Made by a program: the position numbers and the translations under genes. The notes below the pieces were generated by a model, which saw only the letters and a list, made by a program, of their open reading frames with translations, searched no databases and was not told the origin of the DNA. Below are positions 27,043-36,126 of a stretch of DNA of 64,000 bases, piece by piece (the first letter of the stretch is position 1; each line of letters starts with the position of its first letter). Origin of the DNA: Paenibacillus glycanilyticus (GTDB taxonomy: Bacteria > Bacillota > Bacilli > Paenibacillales > Paenibacillaceae). The DNA lies in assembly GCF_030161375.1 (NCBI RefSeq), contig NZ_BSSQ01000016.1, forward strand, positions 1 through 64,000, given 5' to 3'.

Positions 27043-27849
27043 ATGGGACTTACGTTTACGGTATTGGGAAGCGGATCTACGGGTAATGCGACGATAGTAA
27101 GCAACGGGGATAAAATGGTGCTGGTAGATGCCGGCCTAAGCATGAAAAAAATCGATGAGCTTATGCGCGACCAAGGCGTATCCGGCCAGCAGTTGTCGGC
27201 GTTGTTCGTCACGCATGAGCATTCCGATCATATTAAAGGGCTCGGCGCTTTTGCCCGCAAGTACGAGCTGCCGATCTTTGCAAACGAAGGGACTTGGGGC
27301 GGAATGGAGCGCCATGTCGGTACAATCGCCCCTGAGAAAAGGGTCATTATGCAGACCGGCGAGACGTTGCGTTTCGGCAGCATGGAGGTCTGCTCCTACC
27401 CGATCTCGCATGATGCGGCGGAACCTGTCGGTTATACGTTCGTGGATAACGGGGAGAAGCTGAGCCTTGCCACCGACCTTGGTTATATGAGCGACAAGGT
27501 GAAACAGGCGATTATCGATTCGGACGTATTGGTGCTCGAGTCGAATCATGACACGGAAATGCTCCGAATGGGGCGTTACCCGTGGAACATTAAGCGCCGT
27601 ATCTTGAGCGACGTGGGACATTTGTCGAATGTTGCCGCAGGCGAAGCTTTATGCGAGCTGCTCACGGATCGGACAAAAAGAGTGTATCTGGCCCATCTTA
27701 GCCTCGACCATAACCTGATGGATCTGGCGATGCTGACGGTGAGAAATGTAATGGAGGATAACGGAATCTTTTTCAAACAAAATGAAAATCCGCTGCGCCC
27801 GACCTATCATGACCGGCCTACGCCATGGGATGAAGTGAAGCGGAAATAA
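27043..27849 (+). CDS. walJ: Metallo-beta-lactamase fold hydrolase WalJ
   Basis: YycJ/WalJ, an MBL-fold phosphodiesterase or nuclease-like enzyme linked to the wal operon and proposed to coordinate division with replication. FTVLGSGSTGNATIV is the family N-terminus; the metal motif HEHSDH is at residues 58-63 and is canonical. 268 residues. The upstream in-frame ATG at 26983 would add 20 residues with no family match. The last 32 bp overlap a convergent small gene. Confidence 0.93.
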   Translation: MGLTFTVLGSGSTGNATIVSNGDKMVLVDAGLSMKKIDELMRDQGVSGQQLSALFVTHEHSDHIKGLGAFARKYELPIFANEGTWGGMERHVGTIAPEKRVIMQTGETLRFGSMEVCSYPISHDAAEPVGYTFVDNGEKLSLATDLGYMSDKVKQAIIDSDVLVLESNHDTEMLRMGRYPWNIKRRILSDVGHLSNVAAGEALCELLTDRTKRVYLAHLSLDHNLMDLAMLTVRNVMEDNGIFFKQNENPLRPTYHDRPTPWDEVKRK

Positions 27850-28039
27850 ACGATTCCAACTGATTGTCGAGCTCATCGGCTTTGGCATTCAGTTCTTCGC
27901 GGGTAATTAGCCCCTTGTCCACCAGCAGCTCAAGCATGGCGCTGAGAGTAAGGACGGTCCGGTAATGGTCTTCCTTCAGATCGGCCAGCTTGGCCGCAAG
28001 CTCAACTTGCTCCCAGGGGGAGAATGGTTTTGATTTCAT
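27818..28039 (-). CDS. Small helical protein, unknown function
   Basis: Not recognised. 73 residues, predicted all-helical and acidic: KPFSPWEQVELAAKLADLKEDHYRTVLTL then LVDKGLITREELNAKADELD. The LITREEL segment resembles short motifs in nitrile hydratase beta-type proteins, but the similarity is too short to assign. AAAGGAGCG lies about 11 bases before the ATG on the minus strand. Its 3' end runs 32 bp into walJ from the opposite strand, and it is divergent from htrC. Confidence 0.62.
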   Translation of the reverse strand: MKSKPFSPWEQVELAAKLADLKEDHYRTVLTLSAMLELLVDKGLITREELNAKADELDNQLESFISASLHPMA

Positions 28040-28192
28040 AGATACGATTCGCTCCTTTTTCGTTATGATGGAGGAGTATGCGTGTAAATCTATTATTATT
28101 GTAGTCTAATCTTCTGAAAACATTCTTAGATTCGAAAAATAGTCTTGTTGATTTTCAAAGGCAAGCACCAAGCATCGAAAGGGGCGGTAACG

Positions 28193-29560
28193 ATGGGATT
28201 GTTTGATGACGATTTCTATTCGACCAAAGTATCAAGACGCGCTCGTTCCACTTCCTCGAGGGATGAATTTGCCTTCTCTAATAAAAAAGGAATCCGAAGC
28301 TGGTCGAATGTTCAAGTTGCCTTCGTTGCTTCCTTCACTAGCGCAGCGGCCGTATTGTTGTTGTTCGTGCTTGTCTTTGGCGGAGGCGGATTAGACATAG
28401 GTTCTAGTGCGGCTAGCGTCTCGGCATCGGGCAGCAATTCGCTCGAGCAGAGAACAATTCAAGCTTCGGCTAAGGTTCGTCCGGCGGTTGTGAGCGTCAT
28501 TAATGAGCAGACGGTTCCATACGGGCTGCTGCCGGATACGGGCAAGAGTGACGGTCAAGCGGAAGGCGGTACCGCAGAAGAAGGACAGCTATCCGGTTCG
28601 AAGCAGGAGGTTGGCGTTGGTTCTGGCGTCATCTATAAGCTAAAAGACGGCAAAGCGTACATCATTACGAATAACCATGTCATTGCCGGAGCGGAATCGG
28701 TGAAGGTGATGCTCGTAAACGGCGAGAAACGGGAAGCAAGAATCGTCGGCAGCGATCAGATTACGGATCTGGCCGTTCTCGAGATGGACGGCAAAGACAT
28801 CAAGACGGTAGCCCAGATTGGACAATCGTCCAAGCTTCAGCCAGCTGAATTCGTTCTGGCGATTGGCAATCCGCTTGGTCTAGGCGATTCGCTATCGATG
28901 GGGATTGTAAGCAAGACCCACCGTGTTGTGCCGGTATCCTTGAATGAGGACGGCGTGTACGATTGGCAGCAGGAAGTGATTCAGGTCAACGTATCGATTA
29001 ACGAAGGCAACAGCGGCGGGCCGCTTATTGATATGGACGGCAAGGTCGTCGGGATCAACAGCATGAAGATTGCCGAGGTTGGCGTTGAAGGGTTAGGTTT
29101 TGCGATTCCGATCGATAATGCAATGCCGGTTATAGATAGTCTGATGGACAAAGGTTATGTATCCCGTCCATATCTTGGCGTGTACACCGTTGATTTGGAG
29201 CAGTATTTCGCCCAGAAGAATATGGACGGTCAAGCGGCTGCAGGCGACGGTACAACCGAGCAGGGACAAGGAGCAACGCCTGGCGGTGAAGCTACGGATC
29301 TGCCGGAGCTCAATTTGCCGGATGAAGTATTCGAAGGCGTTATTGTCCTGGAGGCGGTTGGACCGGCGCAGGAAGCGGGCATCAAGCTCAATGACGTGAT
29401 CGTCAAGCTCGACGATAAGAGTATTAGCAGCACGATGGAGCTTCGCCAATATTTGTACGAAGAGAAGCATATCGGCGACGAGATTAAAGTCACCTACTAC
29501 CGCGGCGGCAAGCTGAAGACAGCGTCGTTCAAGCTGGCGGAGAAAACAAAAGACGAATAA
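28193..29560 (+). CDS. htrC: HtrA-like serine protease
   Basis: Membrane-anchored S1C serine protease/chaperone (HtrC/YyxA) for protein quality control outside the membrane. Cytoplasmic tail 1-40, membrane helix about 41-65, protease domain about 90-310 with triad H162 (TNNHVIAG), D192 (TDLAVLE) and S274 (NEGNSGGPL), then a PDZ domain about 340-445 split by a Gly/Thr/Glu-rich insertion. 455 residues. ATG 28193 follows GAAAGGGGCGG. Position after walJ is as in Bacillus. Confidence 0.94.
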   Translation: MGLFDDDFYSTKVSRRARSTSSRDEFAFSNKKGIRSWSNVQVAFVASFTSAAAVLLLFVLVFGGGGLDIGSSAASVSASGSNSLEQRTIQASAKVRPAVVSVINEQTVPYGLLPDTGKSDGQAEGGTAEEGQLSGSKQEVGVGSGVIYKLKDGKAYIITNNHVIAGAESVKVMLVNGEKREARIVGSDQITDLAVLEMDGKDIKTVAQIGQSSKLQPAEFVLAIGNPLGLGDSLSMGIVSKTHRVVPVSLNEDGVYDWQQEVIQVNVSINEGNSGGPLIDMDGKVVGINSMKIAEVGVEGLGFAIPIDNAMPVIDSLMDKGYVSRPYLGVYTVDLEQYFAQKNMDGQAAAGDGTTEQGQGATPGGEATDLPELNLPDEVFEGVIVLEAVGPAQEAGIKLNDVIVKLDDKSISSTMELRQYLYEEKHIGDEIKVTYYRGGKLKTASFKLAEKTKDE

Positions 29561-29571
29561 CGCGTGAAGGA

Positions 29572-29611
29572 AAAGCTGTGGTGACGGGCAACTGTTGGCA
29601 CGGCTTTTTTT
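29572..29611 (+). terminator. Intrinsic terminator of htrC
   Basis: Nine-bp stem AAAGCTGTG/CACGGCTTT (one T-G) around an 18-base loop, followed by more T. Confidence 0.75.
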
Positions 29612-29744
29612 GCTTGCGTACAAGAACCTCCCCGACTAAAGTCTAACCTGTAGACCCTTCTCTGGAAGGTTTATGGCAATTGCCCGCTGGCGTAAACTAA
29701 AAGCAAGTAGAACGGAGCGAAGGGTAGAGAAGGAGAGAAAACAA

Positions 29745-30656
29745 ATGAAAAGAAGATGGGCGAGAAATACGATTGGGGTGATTCTTGTGGCGATTGGGAT
29801 AATGGCGTTACTGCAGTATCAATTCGGCGGCGCAAAAAGCAAGGAATACGATTATACGTTAAAGCTGGAGGATCAGCTCCAGGAATTGAGTATAATAAAC
29901 AACAGCCTAGGCCTAGATATTAATTTTGTGCCAAGCACGGACGGCAGCAATTCGATCCGGTTTGAAGGCAAAGCGAAGCAAGAGATTATTGATCAAATTA
30001 AGAGTGCAAGGGTTCAGAACGGCCAGCTCAATATCCGGTTGAAGGATAAATGGCATTTTACCTTCTTCGACTTCTCCGGCTGGAACGATAAGCAGCTTGT
30101 AACGGTCACGCTAACGGAAGAAGCGATGCGTTCGCTAGATACGTTTAAGCTGATCAGCGATTCGGGATCCATCAAGGTGAACGGGGCAAAGGCGGCTAAC
30201 GGGGTTGTGGCTTCCGATTCCGGAAGCGTTAAGCTAGACAGCTTCGAAGGCAGCACGTTATCTCTGAAGTCCGATTCCGGCAGTATCAAGCTGGACAGCT
30301 TCACGGGTAACAGCTTGTCGATCCATTCGGATTCGGGCAGCATTCATGCAGGAACGGTTGCTGCAGAGCTGAATGCGACATCCGATTCGGGCAGCATTAC
30401 CGTGGATCACTTGAGCGGCAAGGCGGTCGTCCGTTCCGACTCCGGCAGCATCCGGATTGTGAAGGACGATACAACCGGCGCGGATGTGAACAGCGACTCG
30501 GGAAGCGTTAAAATTCAAATTCCGGTGACGTACAGCGGAATGTACGACCTGGACTCGGATTCCGGTTCCATTCATAAGCCAGACCAGCAAGGCACTTCCG
30601 GCGAGATTATTAAGGTGCGCACGGACAGCGGCAGTATTCGGATTAGCCAGCCATAA
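29745..30656 (+). CDS. DUF4097 putative adhesin with SDSGS repeats
   Basis: A 303-residue protein with one N-terminal membrane helix (about 8-24) and a DUF4097-type beta domain. From about residue 135 it carries nine copies of (S/T)DSGS(I/V), spaced about 17-20 residues, which suggests one copy per coil of a right-handed beta-helix exposed outside the cell. In Bacillus related proteins are linked to LiaRS-type envelope stress. ATG 29745 follows AAGGAGAG. Confidence 0.8.
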   Translation: MKRRWARNTIGVILVAIGIMALLQYQFGGAKSKEYDYTLKLEDQLQELSIINNSLGLDINFVPSTDGSNSIRFEGKAKQEIIDQIKSARVQNGQLNIRLKDKWHFTFFDFSGWNDKQLVTVTLTEEAMRSLDTFKLISDSGSIKVNGAKAANGVVASDSGSVKLDSFEGSTLSLKSDSGSIKLDSFTGNSLSIHSDSGSIHAGTVAAELNATSDSGSITVDHLSGKAVVRSDSGSIRIVKDDTTGADVNSDSGSVKIQIPVTYSGMYDLDSDSGSIHKPDQQGTSGEIIKVRTDSGSIRISQP

Positions 30657-30662
30657 AAGATT

Positions 30663-30695
30663 AATCCGCCCGGGCAAGCCTGGGTGGATTTTTTT
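30663..30695 (+). terminator. Intrinsic terminator after the DUF4097 gene
   Basis: AATCCGCCCGGG/CCTGGGTGGATT stem with two G-T pairs and a run of T. It points plus and sits just before the end of a convergent gene. Confidence 0.85.
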
Positions 30696-30704
30696 GCTGA
30701 ACAA

Positions 30705-31034
30705 TTATCCGCCTCTCGGAGCGTAGAGCATAATGGCTACGCCAACGAGACAGACAGCCGCGCCGACCCAGTCGTAGAGGTCTGGCGCTTTCTTGTCGAT
30801 CAGCCATCCCCATAGGACGGCAAGAATAATAAAGACGCCTCCATAGGCAGCATAGACACGGCCAAAAGAGGGGAAATTTTGTAGGGTGGGTATTATGCCG
30901 TATGCAATCAAGATGATTCCGCCGATAATACCATACCAGAGCGGCTTCGCTTCGCGCAGCCAAAGCCACACGAGATAACCGCCGCCAATCTCGGCAAGGC
31001 CGGCGATTACAAACAAGATAATAGCTATTAACAA
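30705..31034 (-). CDS. YnfA family membrane protein (UPF0060)
   Basis: A 109-residue, four-helix membrane protein of the YnfA family, related to small multidrug-resistance type transporters. [18 protein letters not shown] and [20 protein letters not shown] are diagnostic. The substrate is unknown. I set the start at TTG 31034, eight bases after AAGGAG on the minus strand; the open frame extends further but the extra part has no family match. Confidence 0.87.
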   Translation of the reverse strand: MLIAIILFVIAGLAEIGGGYLVWLWLREAKPLWYGIIGGIILIAYGIIPTLQNFPSFGRVYAAYGGVFIILAVLWGWLIDKKAPDLYDWVGAAVCLVGVAIMLYAPRGG

Positions 31035-31132
31035 GGGAAGGGCTCCTTTTCGTGATTTGCTATCTTTGTAGCTTAAAGCAGGAAATGAAAGGGAAAGCTT
31101 CACATTGGGAAGCTTGTTTGCTATGCTAACGG

Positions 31133-31138
31133 TATAAT
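31133..31138 (+). promoter_or_regulatory. Putative -10 for the CxxH/CxxC gene
   Basis: Perfect TATAAT 31 bases before the start; a -35 at good spacing is not clear. Confidence 0.4.
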
Positions 31139-31168
31139 AAACAACGTTGAAGAGGAAGCGAAATTCGA

Positions 31169-31339
31169 ATGTATTGTGTATGCAAACAACATGTAGAGCT
31201 AGCCATTGATAAATTTGTGGACGAGTATGAGGATGCGCCGGATATTGTCGATTTGAAGGAAACCGAATTCGCGGATTGGGATCCGCCGCGCAGCTGCGAC
31301 TTGTGCAAGGATGCAACCGCCGAATTCCTTGTCGTATAG
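31169..31339 (+). CDS. CxxH/CxxC protein, BA_5709-type
   Basis: A 56-residue protein: [20 protein letters not shown], then EDAPDIVDL and RSCDLC. C5xxH8 and C43xxC46 could form one zinc site, which is the hallmark of the CxxH/CxxC family. In other Bacillota this small gene lies between htrA/htrC and rlmH. Here it lies after the DUF4097 gene, and rlmH is about 29 kb away. GAGGAAG is an acceptable ribosome site. Confidence 0.82.
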   Translation: MYCVCKQHVELAIDKFVDEYEDAPDIVDLKETEFADWDPPRSCDLCKDATAEFLVV

Positions 31340-31340
31340 C

Positions 31341-31931
31341 TTAACATTGCGGCTCTCCGTGCAAGGCGGTTATGCCGGACATCGTAAAGACAAGCAGGTC
31401 ATCAAGAAGGGCATCGGCATGCTGAGACTGCTGATTGTTGAACCAATATCTTGTGCCGCTATATAGGGAAGAACCAATGATATGGGCTGACAATTGGATA
31501 TTGTCGGCTTTTTTGCTTTGGTATTCCTTATGAAGGAGATTCGCCAAAATTTGCTGCAGCTCGTGCTGGACTTTGGTCTCGACAACCGCGGCAATCGACC
31601 TTGAAGCAATCTTGCACTCCTTATAAAACAATATTTGAAAATCGCAAAGCAAAGCGATCAGTTGCCGAGCGGCAGCTTCGTTAAAAGGCTGATCGGCAGG
31701 GATTCGCTCGTGGACTAAAGCGGTGAACCGCTCGGAGAGCATTTCATCCAATAAAGCATATTTATCTACATAATGCGCGTAAAAGGTCGCCCGGTTGATG
31801 GAAGCGGTCTCTGCAATATCTTTGACGGAGATGGACTCGAATTCTTTATGTTGCGCTAGCGACAATAAAGCTTCCTGGATCAGGAGCCGGGTACGTACGA
31901 CACGGGGATCATTGCCTTCTTGCAGTGCCAT
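31341..31931 (-). CDS. TetR family transcriptional regulator
   Basis: A 196-residue TetR-type regulator. The N-terminal helix-turn-helix is at about residues 36-55 (VKDIAETASINRATFYAHY), followed by DKYALLDEML and an all-helical ligand domain of the TetR_C type. The ligand is unknown. ATG 31931 follows AAAGGAAG on the minus strand. A 20-bp palindrome 42 bases upstream probably lets it control itself and the divergent reductase gene. Confidence 0.88.
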   Translation of the reverse strand: MALQEGNDPRVVRTRLLIQEALLSLAQHKEFESISVKDIAETASINRATFYAHYVDKYALLDEMLSERFTALVHERIPADQPFNEAAARQLIALLCDFQILFYKECKIASRSIAAVVETKVQHELQQILANLLHKEYQSKKADNIQLSAHIIGSSLYSGTRYWFNNQQSQHADALLDDLLVFTMSGITALHGEPQC

Positions 31932-31972
31932 TCTGAGACTTCCTTTCATTGAGGCATTATCAGATTTAGTCT

Positions 31973-31992
31973 TGTGTTGCCTAAGCAACACA
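31973..31992. promoter_or_regulatory. Palindromic operator in the tetR/reductase divergent region
   Basis: TGTGTTGC-CTAA-GCAACACA, perfect 8-bp arms. Its place between the divergent TetR and reductase genes is typical of a TetR operator. Confidence 0.65.
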
Positions 31993-32102
31993 TTTCGGTT
32001 TTTGCTGATTGAGATTTGGGGTCATGCGTCTTACCATAATAACATACAGCTGTTGCTTTCAAGCCAGTTGTTGCCTGATTGTTATTCGGAGAGGATGTCA
32101 TT

Positions 32103-33026
32103 ATGATGCAAATACGGAAACAGCCCAGAATACTGATCTTTGGCGCAGGCGTCATCGGCAGCACGTATGCCGTTAAATTTATCGAGGCCGGCTTAGATGT
32201 AACGCTGCTTGCCCGTTCCAATAGATTAAAGACGCTGAAGGAAAAAGGTCTGCAATATACGGATAAAGGAACGGTAAAATCGTTAAACATAAATGTAATT
32301 GATAAGCTTGAAGAAGATGATATTTACGATTTTATATTTGTCCCGGTGCGCTACGACCATGCCGAGTCCGCCTTGCATGCCATCAAAAAGAATAAGAGTC
32401 AAACGATCGTTACGATGACGAACACCTCGGCCGGTTATTCGGAATGGCTGAACATCGTTGGAGACCGGCTGCTTCCCGGGTTTCCAAGCGCAGGCGGACA
32501 GATTGTAGATGGGGTTCTGCATTCTCAGTTTGGCCCTCGTATCATCCAAGCGACGATGTTTGGGGAAATCAACGGTCAGGTGACGGAGCGGGTACAAGCG
32601 CTTGCAAGGCTGTTTAGAACGGCTCGGATCCCGTACACGATCTCCAAAGACATGACGGGCTTCCAAATCACGCATGCGGTGCTCCAACTGGCCTTAATCC
32701 GCAGTTTATACGTTGACCATGTGCGAATGGATTACCTCACGGCCCAAAGCAAAGAGACGGCACATCTTATTACGACTTCGCTCAAAACGTATTTGAGAGC
32801 AGCGGAAAAGGCGGGAGTAAACGTATCCCCTTCCATGTTCAAGGTAGCGCTAAAAATACCAAACGGAATGATGGATTTCATATTTGTTAAGTTATTAGGA
32901 ACCAAGCTTGTAAAAGATGTGATTTTTACCGATTACGCAGATAACGCCTATAGTGAAATAGCTTTATTATATACGGATTTCATCGATTATTTAGGACAAA
33001 AAGGTGTGAATATCGACAAAAAATGA
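32103..33026 (+). CDS. Ketopantoate reductase family protein (ApbA/PanE-like)
   Basis: A 307-residue NAD(P)-dependent reductase of the ApbA/PanE superfamily. Rossmann fingerprint ILIFGAGVIGSTYAVKF at the N-terminus, then a VTLLARSNRLKTL segment. True PanE makes pantoate for CoA, but many paralogues paired with TetR regulators reduce other 2-keto acids, and the C-terminal half here lacks motifs I can match with confidence. ATG 32103 follows GGAGAGG. Confidence 0.8.
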   Translation: MMQIRKQPRILIFGAGVIGSTYAVKFIEAGLDVTLLARSNRLKTLKEKGLQYTDKGTVKSLNINVIDKLEEDDIYDFIFVPVRYDHAESALHAIKKNKSQTIVTMTNTSAGYSEWLNIVGDRLLPGFPSAGGQIVDGVLHSQFGPRIIQATMFGEINGQVTERVQALARLFRTARIPYTISKDMTGFQITHAVLQLALIRSLYVDHVRMDYLTAQSKETAHLITTSLKTYLRAAEKAGVNVSPSMFKVALKIPNGMMDFIFVKLLGTKLVKDVIFTDYADNAYSEIALLYTDFIDYLGQKGVNIDKK

Positions 33027-33030
33027 TACG

Positions 33031-33060
33031 AAAAAAGGATGGCGGGCGCCATCCTTTTTT
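33031..33060. terminator. Bidirectional terminator
   Basis: AAAAAAGGATGGC, loop GGGC, GCCATCCTTTTTT. It lies between convergent genes and has T runs on both strands. Confidence 0.92.
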
Positions 33061-33079
33061 GCATATTTGAACGTAAACG

Positions 33080-34495
33080 TTAGCCCGCCGGAACGGACTC
33101 GATGAAGAACGGAGGTTTCACATCCATCGGGATGCCGGTGCTGTAGGTATGGCCCTTGGTACTTTCGGCGAACTCCAAGCGGGCCTTATCCAGAATACCG
33201 TCCGTGTTGAGCAGAAGATCATACGCTGCAAGCGCCATTACTTTGGCGGCATGGTGCATGCCCTTCATGCCGATGGAGGAGCCGAAGGCAGAGGTGGCTT
33301 GCCAAGTGTGGGGAGCAATGCCGTTAGGGGAACAAGTCGTCATGATTTGTCCCATCGGCGTAATCCAAGAGGCGTCGCCGATATCGCTGGAACCGCCAAA
33401 GGTGATTCCGTAGAATTGTTTAGGATTTAATGCGTCTGTAGGCAAAATGCCGGAGGTAGGGAACATCTTCATGCTGATCTCGCGCACGCCGGGATCCACG
33501 CTGCTCTGTAGTTGTTCCGCAAATTTGTACTCTTCTTCCGTGAACGACAAAGGCTCGATAAGAGCAAATTGATCAAACATCAGATCATTAAGCGCTACGT
33601 TAGGCAGCGTATCGTAGCAGCCGGCCTTGATGCCCCAGTCAACGGAGGTTTCGGTCATCATGGCGGCACCTTGCGCGACCTTAATCAAGCGTTCAAGAAG
33701 ATGGTCAACTTCGCCCCGGTTCTTGCCGCGAAGGAAGTAATAGACGCTCGCCTTGTCCGGCACGATATTCGGCGCTAATCCGCCGTTCGTAATGGTGTAG
33801 TGAATACGGGATCCATCCGGCACATGCTCCCTCAAATAGTTGGCGCCAACGTTCGTCAGCTCAACGGCATCAAGCGCGCTTCTTCCTTGATGCGGTGCGG
33901 CTCCGGCATGAGCCGTGCGTCCGGAGAAATAGAACTCGACCGCGATGAGTGCCTGCGAACGGAAGGTAGCCGTCATATTCATCGCGCCCGGATGCCAGGT
34001 TAACACGCTGTCCAGATCATCGAAAGCGCCGGCGCGTGCCATGTAGGTTTTGCCTGACAATAGCTCTTCGGCCGGACATCCGTAGTAGCGGATGGTTCCG
34101 GTGAATCCTTCAGCAGCCATGACTTGCTTCAAGGCAATAGCAGCTTCCACGCCGGCTGTTCCGAGGAGATTGTGGCCACAGCCATGTCCGGGTCCATCCT
34201 TTACGATGGGGCTCTCCGTAAAGCCAATCTCTTGCGACAAGCCCGGCAGAGCATCAAATTCTCCGAGAATACCGATGATCGGCTTGCCTTTGCCGTATTC
34301 CGCTACAAATGCCGTAGATACTTCTCCAACATGGCGCGTAATGCGGAATCCTTCCTTCTCCATGGTCTCCGCTTGCAGGGCGGAAGCGAAGTTCTCCGTA
34401 TAGCCTACCTCAGGGTTTTCCCAAATTCGAGTAGCCATCTCAGTAAACACGTCAGCGTTGCTCTCGATCCAGTTCTGGATATTTTGCTTGCTCAT
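33080..34495 (-). CDS. M20 amidohydrolase, AbgB-like (copy 1)
   Basis: M20-family metallo-amidohydrolase resembling aminobenzoyl-glutamate utilization protein B, which cleaves p-aminobenzoyl-glutamate; relatives cleave N-acyl or indole-acetyl amino acids. Metal ligands: HGCGHN (104-109), PAEE (141-144) and WHPG (167-170); the dimerisation domain covers about 185-300. 471 residues. ATG 34495 follows GAGGGA. It is downstream of, and paralogous to, the next gene; the substrate is not proven. Confidence 0.87.
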   Translation of the reverse strand: MSKQNIQNWIESNADVFTEMATRIWENPEVGYTENFASALQAETMEKEGFRITRHVGEVSTAFVAEYGKGKPIIGILGEFDALPGLSQEIGFTESPIVKDGPGHGCGHNLLGTAGVEAAIALKQVMAAEGFTGTIRYYGCPAEELLSGKTYMARAGAFDDLDSVLTWHPGAMNMTATFRSQALIAVEFYFSGRTAHAGAAPHQGRSALDAVELTNVGANYLREHVPDGSRIHYTITNGGLAPNIVPDKASVYYFLRGKNRGEVDHLLERLIKVAQGAAMMTETSVDWGIKAGCYDTLPNVALNDLMFDQFALIEPLSFTEEEYKFAEQLQSSVDPGVREISMKMFPTSGILPTDALNPKQFYGITFGGSSDIGDASWITPMGQIMTTCSPNGIAPHTWQATSAFGSSIGMKGMHHAAKVMALAAYDLLLNTDGILDKARLEFAESTKGHTYSTGIPMDVKPPFFIESVPAG

Positions 34496-34551
34496 TTCAC
34501 AATCCCTCATTTCATGGTTTGATAGTGAACTTATGATTACGAAGCTTGCAA

Positions 34552-35967
34552 TTAGCCTGCAGGAATAGACTCTTTATAAAACGGAGGTTTGACCTCCATC
34601 GGGATACCGGATTGATAAGTATGGCCTTTTGTGCTCTCGGCAAATTCTTGACGGGCTTTGTCCAGAATACCGTCCGTATTGAGCAGAAGATCGTATGCGG
34701 CAAGCGCCATCGCTTTAGCAGCATAATGCATCCCTTTCATGCCAATCGAGGAACCTACGGCAGCTGTTAATTGCCAGGTGTGGCCCGGTGTGCCCGCCGG
34801 CATGCATGTCGTCATGATTTGTCCCATCGGCGTAATCCAGGAAGCGTCGCCGACGTCGGAGGAACCGCCGAAAGTTACGCCTGCCAATTGTTTTGGGTTA
34901 AACGTATCGGTAGGTAAAATATCGGATACCGGGAACATTTTCAGGCCGCTCGCAAGGACCGCAGGATCGATGCTTTTCTGAAGATTTTCGGCAAACCGGT
35001 ACTCTTCTTCCGTGTAAGATAACGGTTCAATGAGGGCAAACTGCTCGTACATCAGCTCGTTTAGAGCAACGTTGGGTAGGGTGTCGTAGCAGCCGGCTTT
35101 GATGCCCCAGTCTACAGAAGTCTCGGTCATCATGGCAGCTCCTTGCGCGACCTTGATTAGGCGCTCCAGAAGATGATCCACTTCGCCGCGGTTTTTGCCG
35201 CGTAGGAAATAATAGACGCTTGCTTTATCCGGCACGATGTTTGGCGCAAGCCCGCCGTTTGTGATCGTGTAGTGGATACGGGAACCGTCAGGCACATGTT
35301 CCCTCAAGTAATTGGCGCCAACGTTCATAAGTTCCACGGCATCAAGCGCGCTACGGCCTTGATGGGGGGCCGCGCCGGCATGTGCCGTACGTCCCGAGAA
35401 GTAGAATTCAACGGAAGTTAAAGCTTGCATCTTCATCGTAGCCGTCATATTCATAGATCCGGGATGCCAAGTTAAGACGCTGTCCAAATCATCATAAGCT
35501 CCGGCGCGGGCCATGTAAGTTTTGCCGGATAACAACTCTTCGGCCGGACAACCGTAATAACGGATCGTACCGCTAAATCCTTCTGCAGCCATAGCCTGTT
35601 TCAAGGCAAACGCTGCTTCTACACCGGCCGTGCCCAAGAGATTGTGGCCGCAGCCATGCCCGGGCCCGCCTTCTACGATCGGGCTCTCCGTAAAGCTGAT
35701 CTCTTGCGACAAGCCCGGCAGAGCATCAAATTCACCTAGGATGCCGATAATCGGCTTGCCTTTCCCATATTCGGCCACAAACGCGGTGGATACTTCGCCG
35801 ACGTTGCGCGTAATGCGGAAACCTTCCTTTTCTAGCGCTTCGGCTTGCAGCGCGGAAGCAAAGCTTTCCGTGTAACCCACTTCGGGATTCTCCCAAATTT
35901 GTTTGGCCATCTTGGTAAATACGGCAGCGTTGCTATCGATCCAGGCCAGGATGTTTTGTTTGCTCAC
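34552..35967 (-). CDS. M20 amidohydrolase, AbgB-like (copy 2)
   Basis: Same family and length (471 residues) as copy 1, and plainly a tandem duplicate: residues from VEFYFSGRTAHAG to about PNVALN differ at only one position, while the N- and C-terminal parts differ more. Metal motifs HGCGHN, CPAEE and WHPG are intact. The start is GTG with GAGGGA upstream. First gene of the minus-strand pair; TATAAT (minus strand, 36010-36015) is a likely -10. Divergent from the PucR-type regulator. Confidence 0.87.
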   Translation of the reverse strand: MSKQNILAWIDSNAAVFTKMAKQIWENPEVGYTESFASALQAEALEKEGFRITRNVGEVSTAFVAEYGKGKPIIGILGEFDALPGLSQEISFTESPIVEGGPGHGCGHNLLGTAGVEAAFALKQAMAAEGFSGTIRYYGCPAEELLSGKTYMARAGAYDDLDSVLTWHPGSMNMTATMKMQALTSVEFYFSGRTAHAGAAPHQGRSALDAVELMNVGANYLREHVPDGSRIHYTITNGGLAPNIVPDKASVYYFLRGKNRGEVDHLLERLIKVAQGAAMMTETSVDWGIKAGCYDTLPNVALNELMYEQFALIEPLSYTEEEYRFAENLQKSIDPAVLASGLKMFPVSDILPTDTFNPKQLAGVTFGGSSDVGDASWITPMGQIMTTCMPAGTPGHTWQLTAAVGSSIGMKGMHYAAKAMALAAYDLLLNTDGILDKARQEFAESTKGHTYQSGIPMEVKPPFYKESIPAG

Positions 35968-36126
35968 TCACAATCCCTCACTTTTCAGTATGATGTTAGA
36001 ATCACTTACATTATAGCCCGCTTATTCCTACGAATCATTGTTGAAATCTTAGATATTTACAGCTTAATCTTGTTGGATTACACTATGAATTAACAGAATA
36101 TAGAGTTTGAAGTCACATAAACTGAC

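Noticed and set aside
30160-30650. Short repeated DNA units as a possible non-coding repeat array
   Set aside because: They are the codons for the SDSGS protein repeats.
31350-36000. Mobile element or integron as the source of the accessory block
   Set aside because: No transposase, integrase, terminal inverted repeat or attachment site was seen at the edges.
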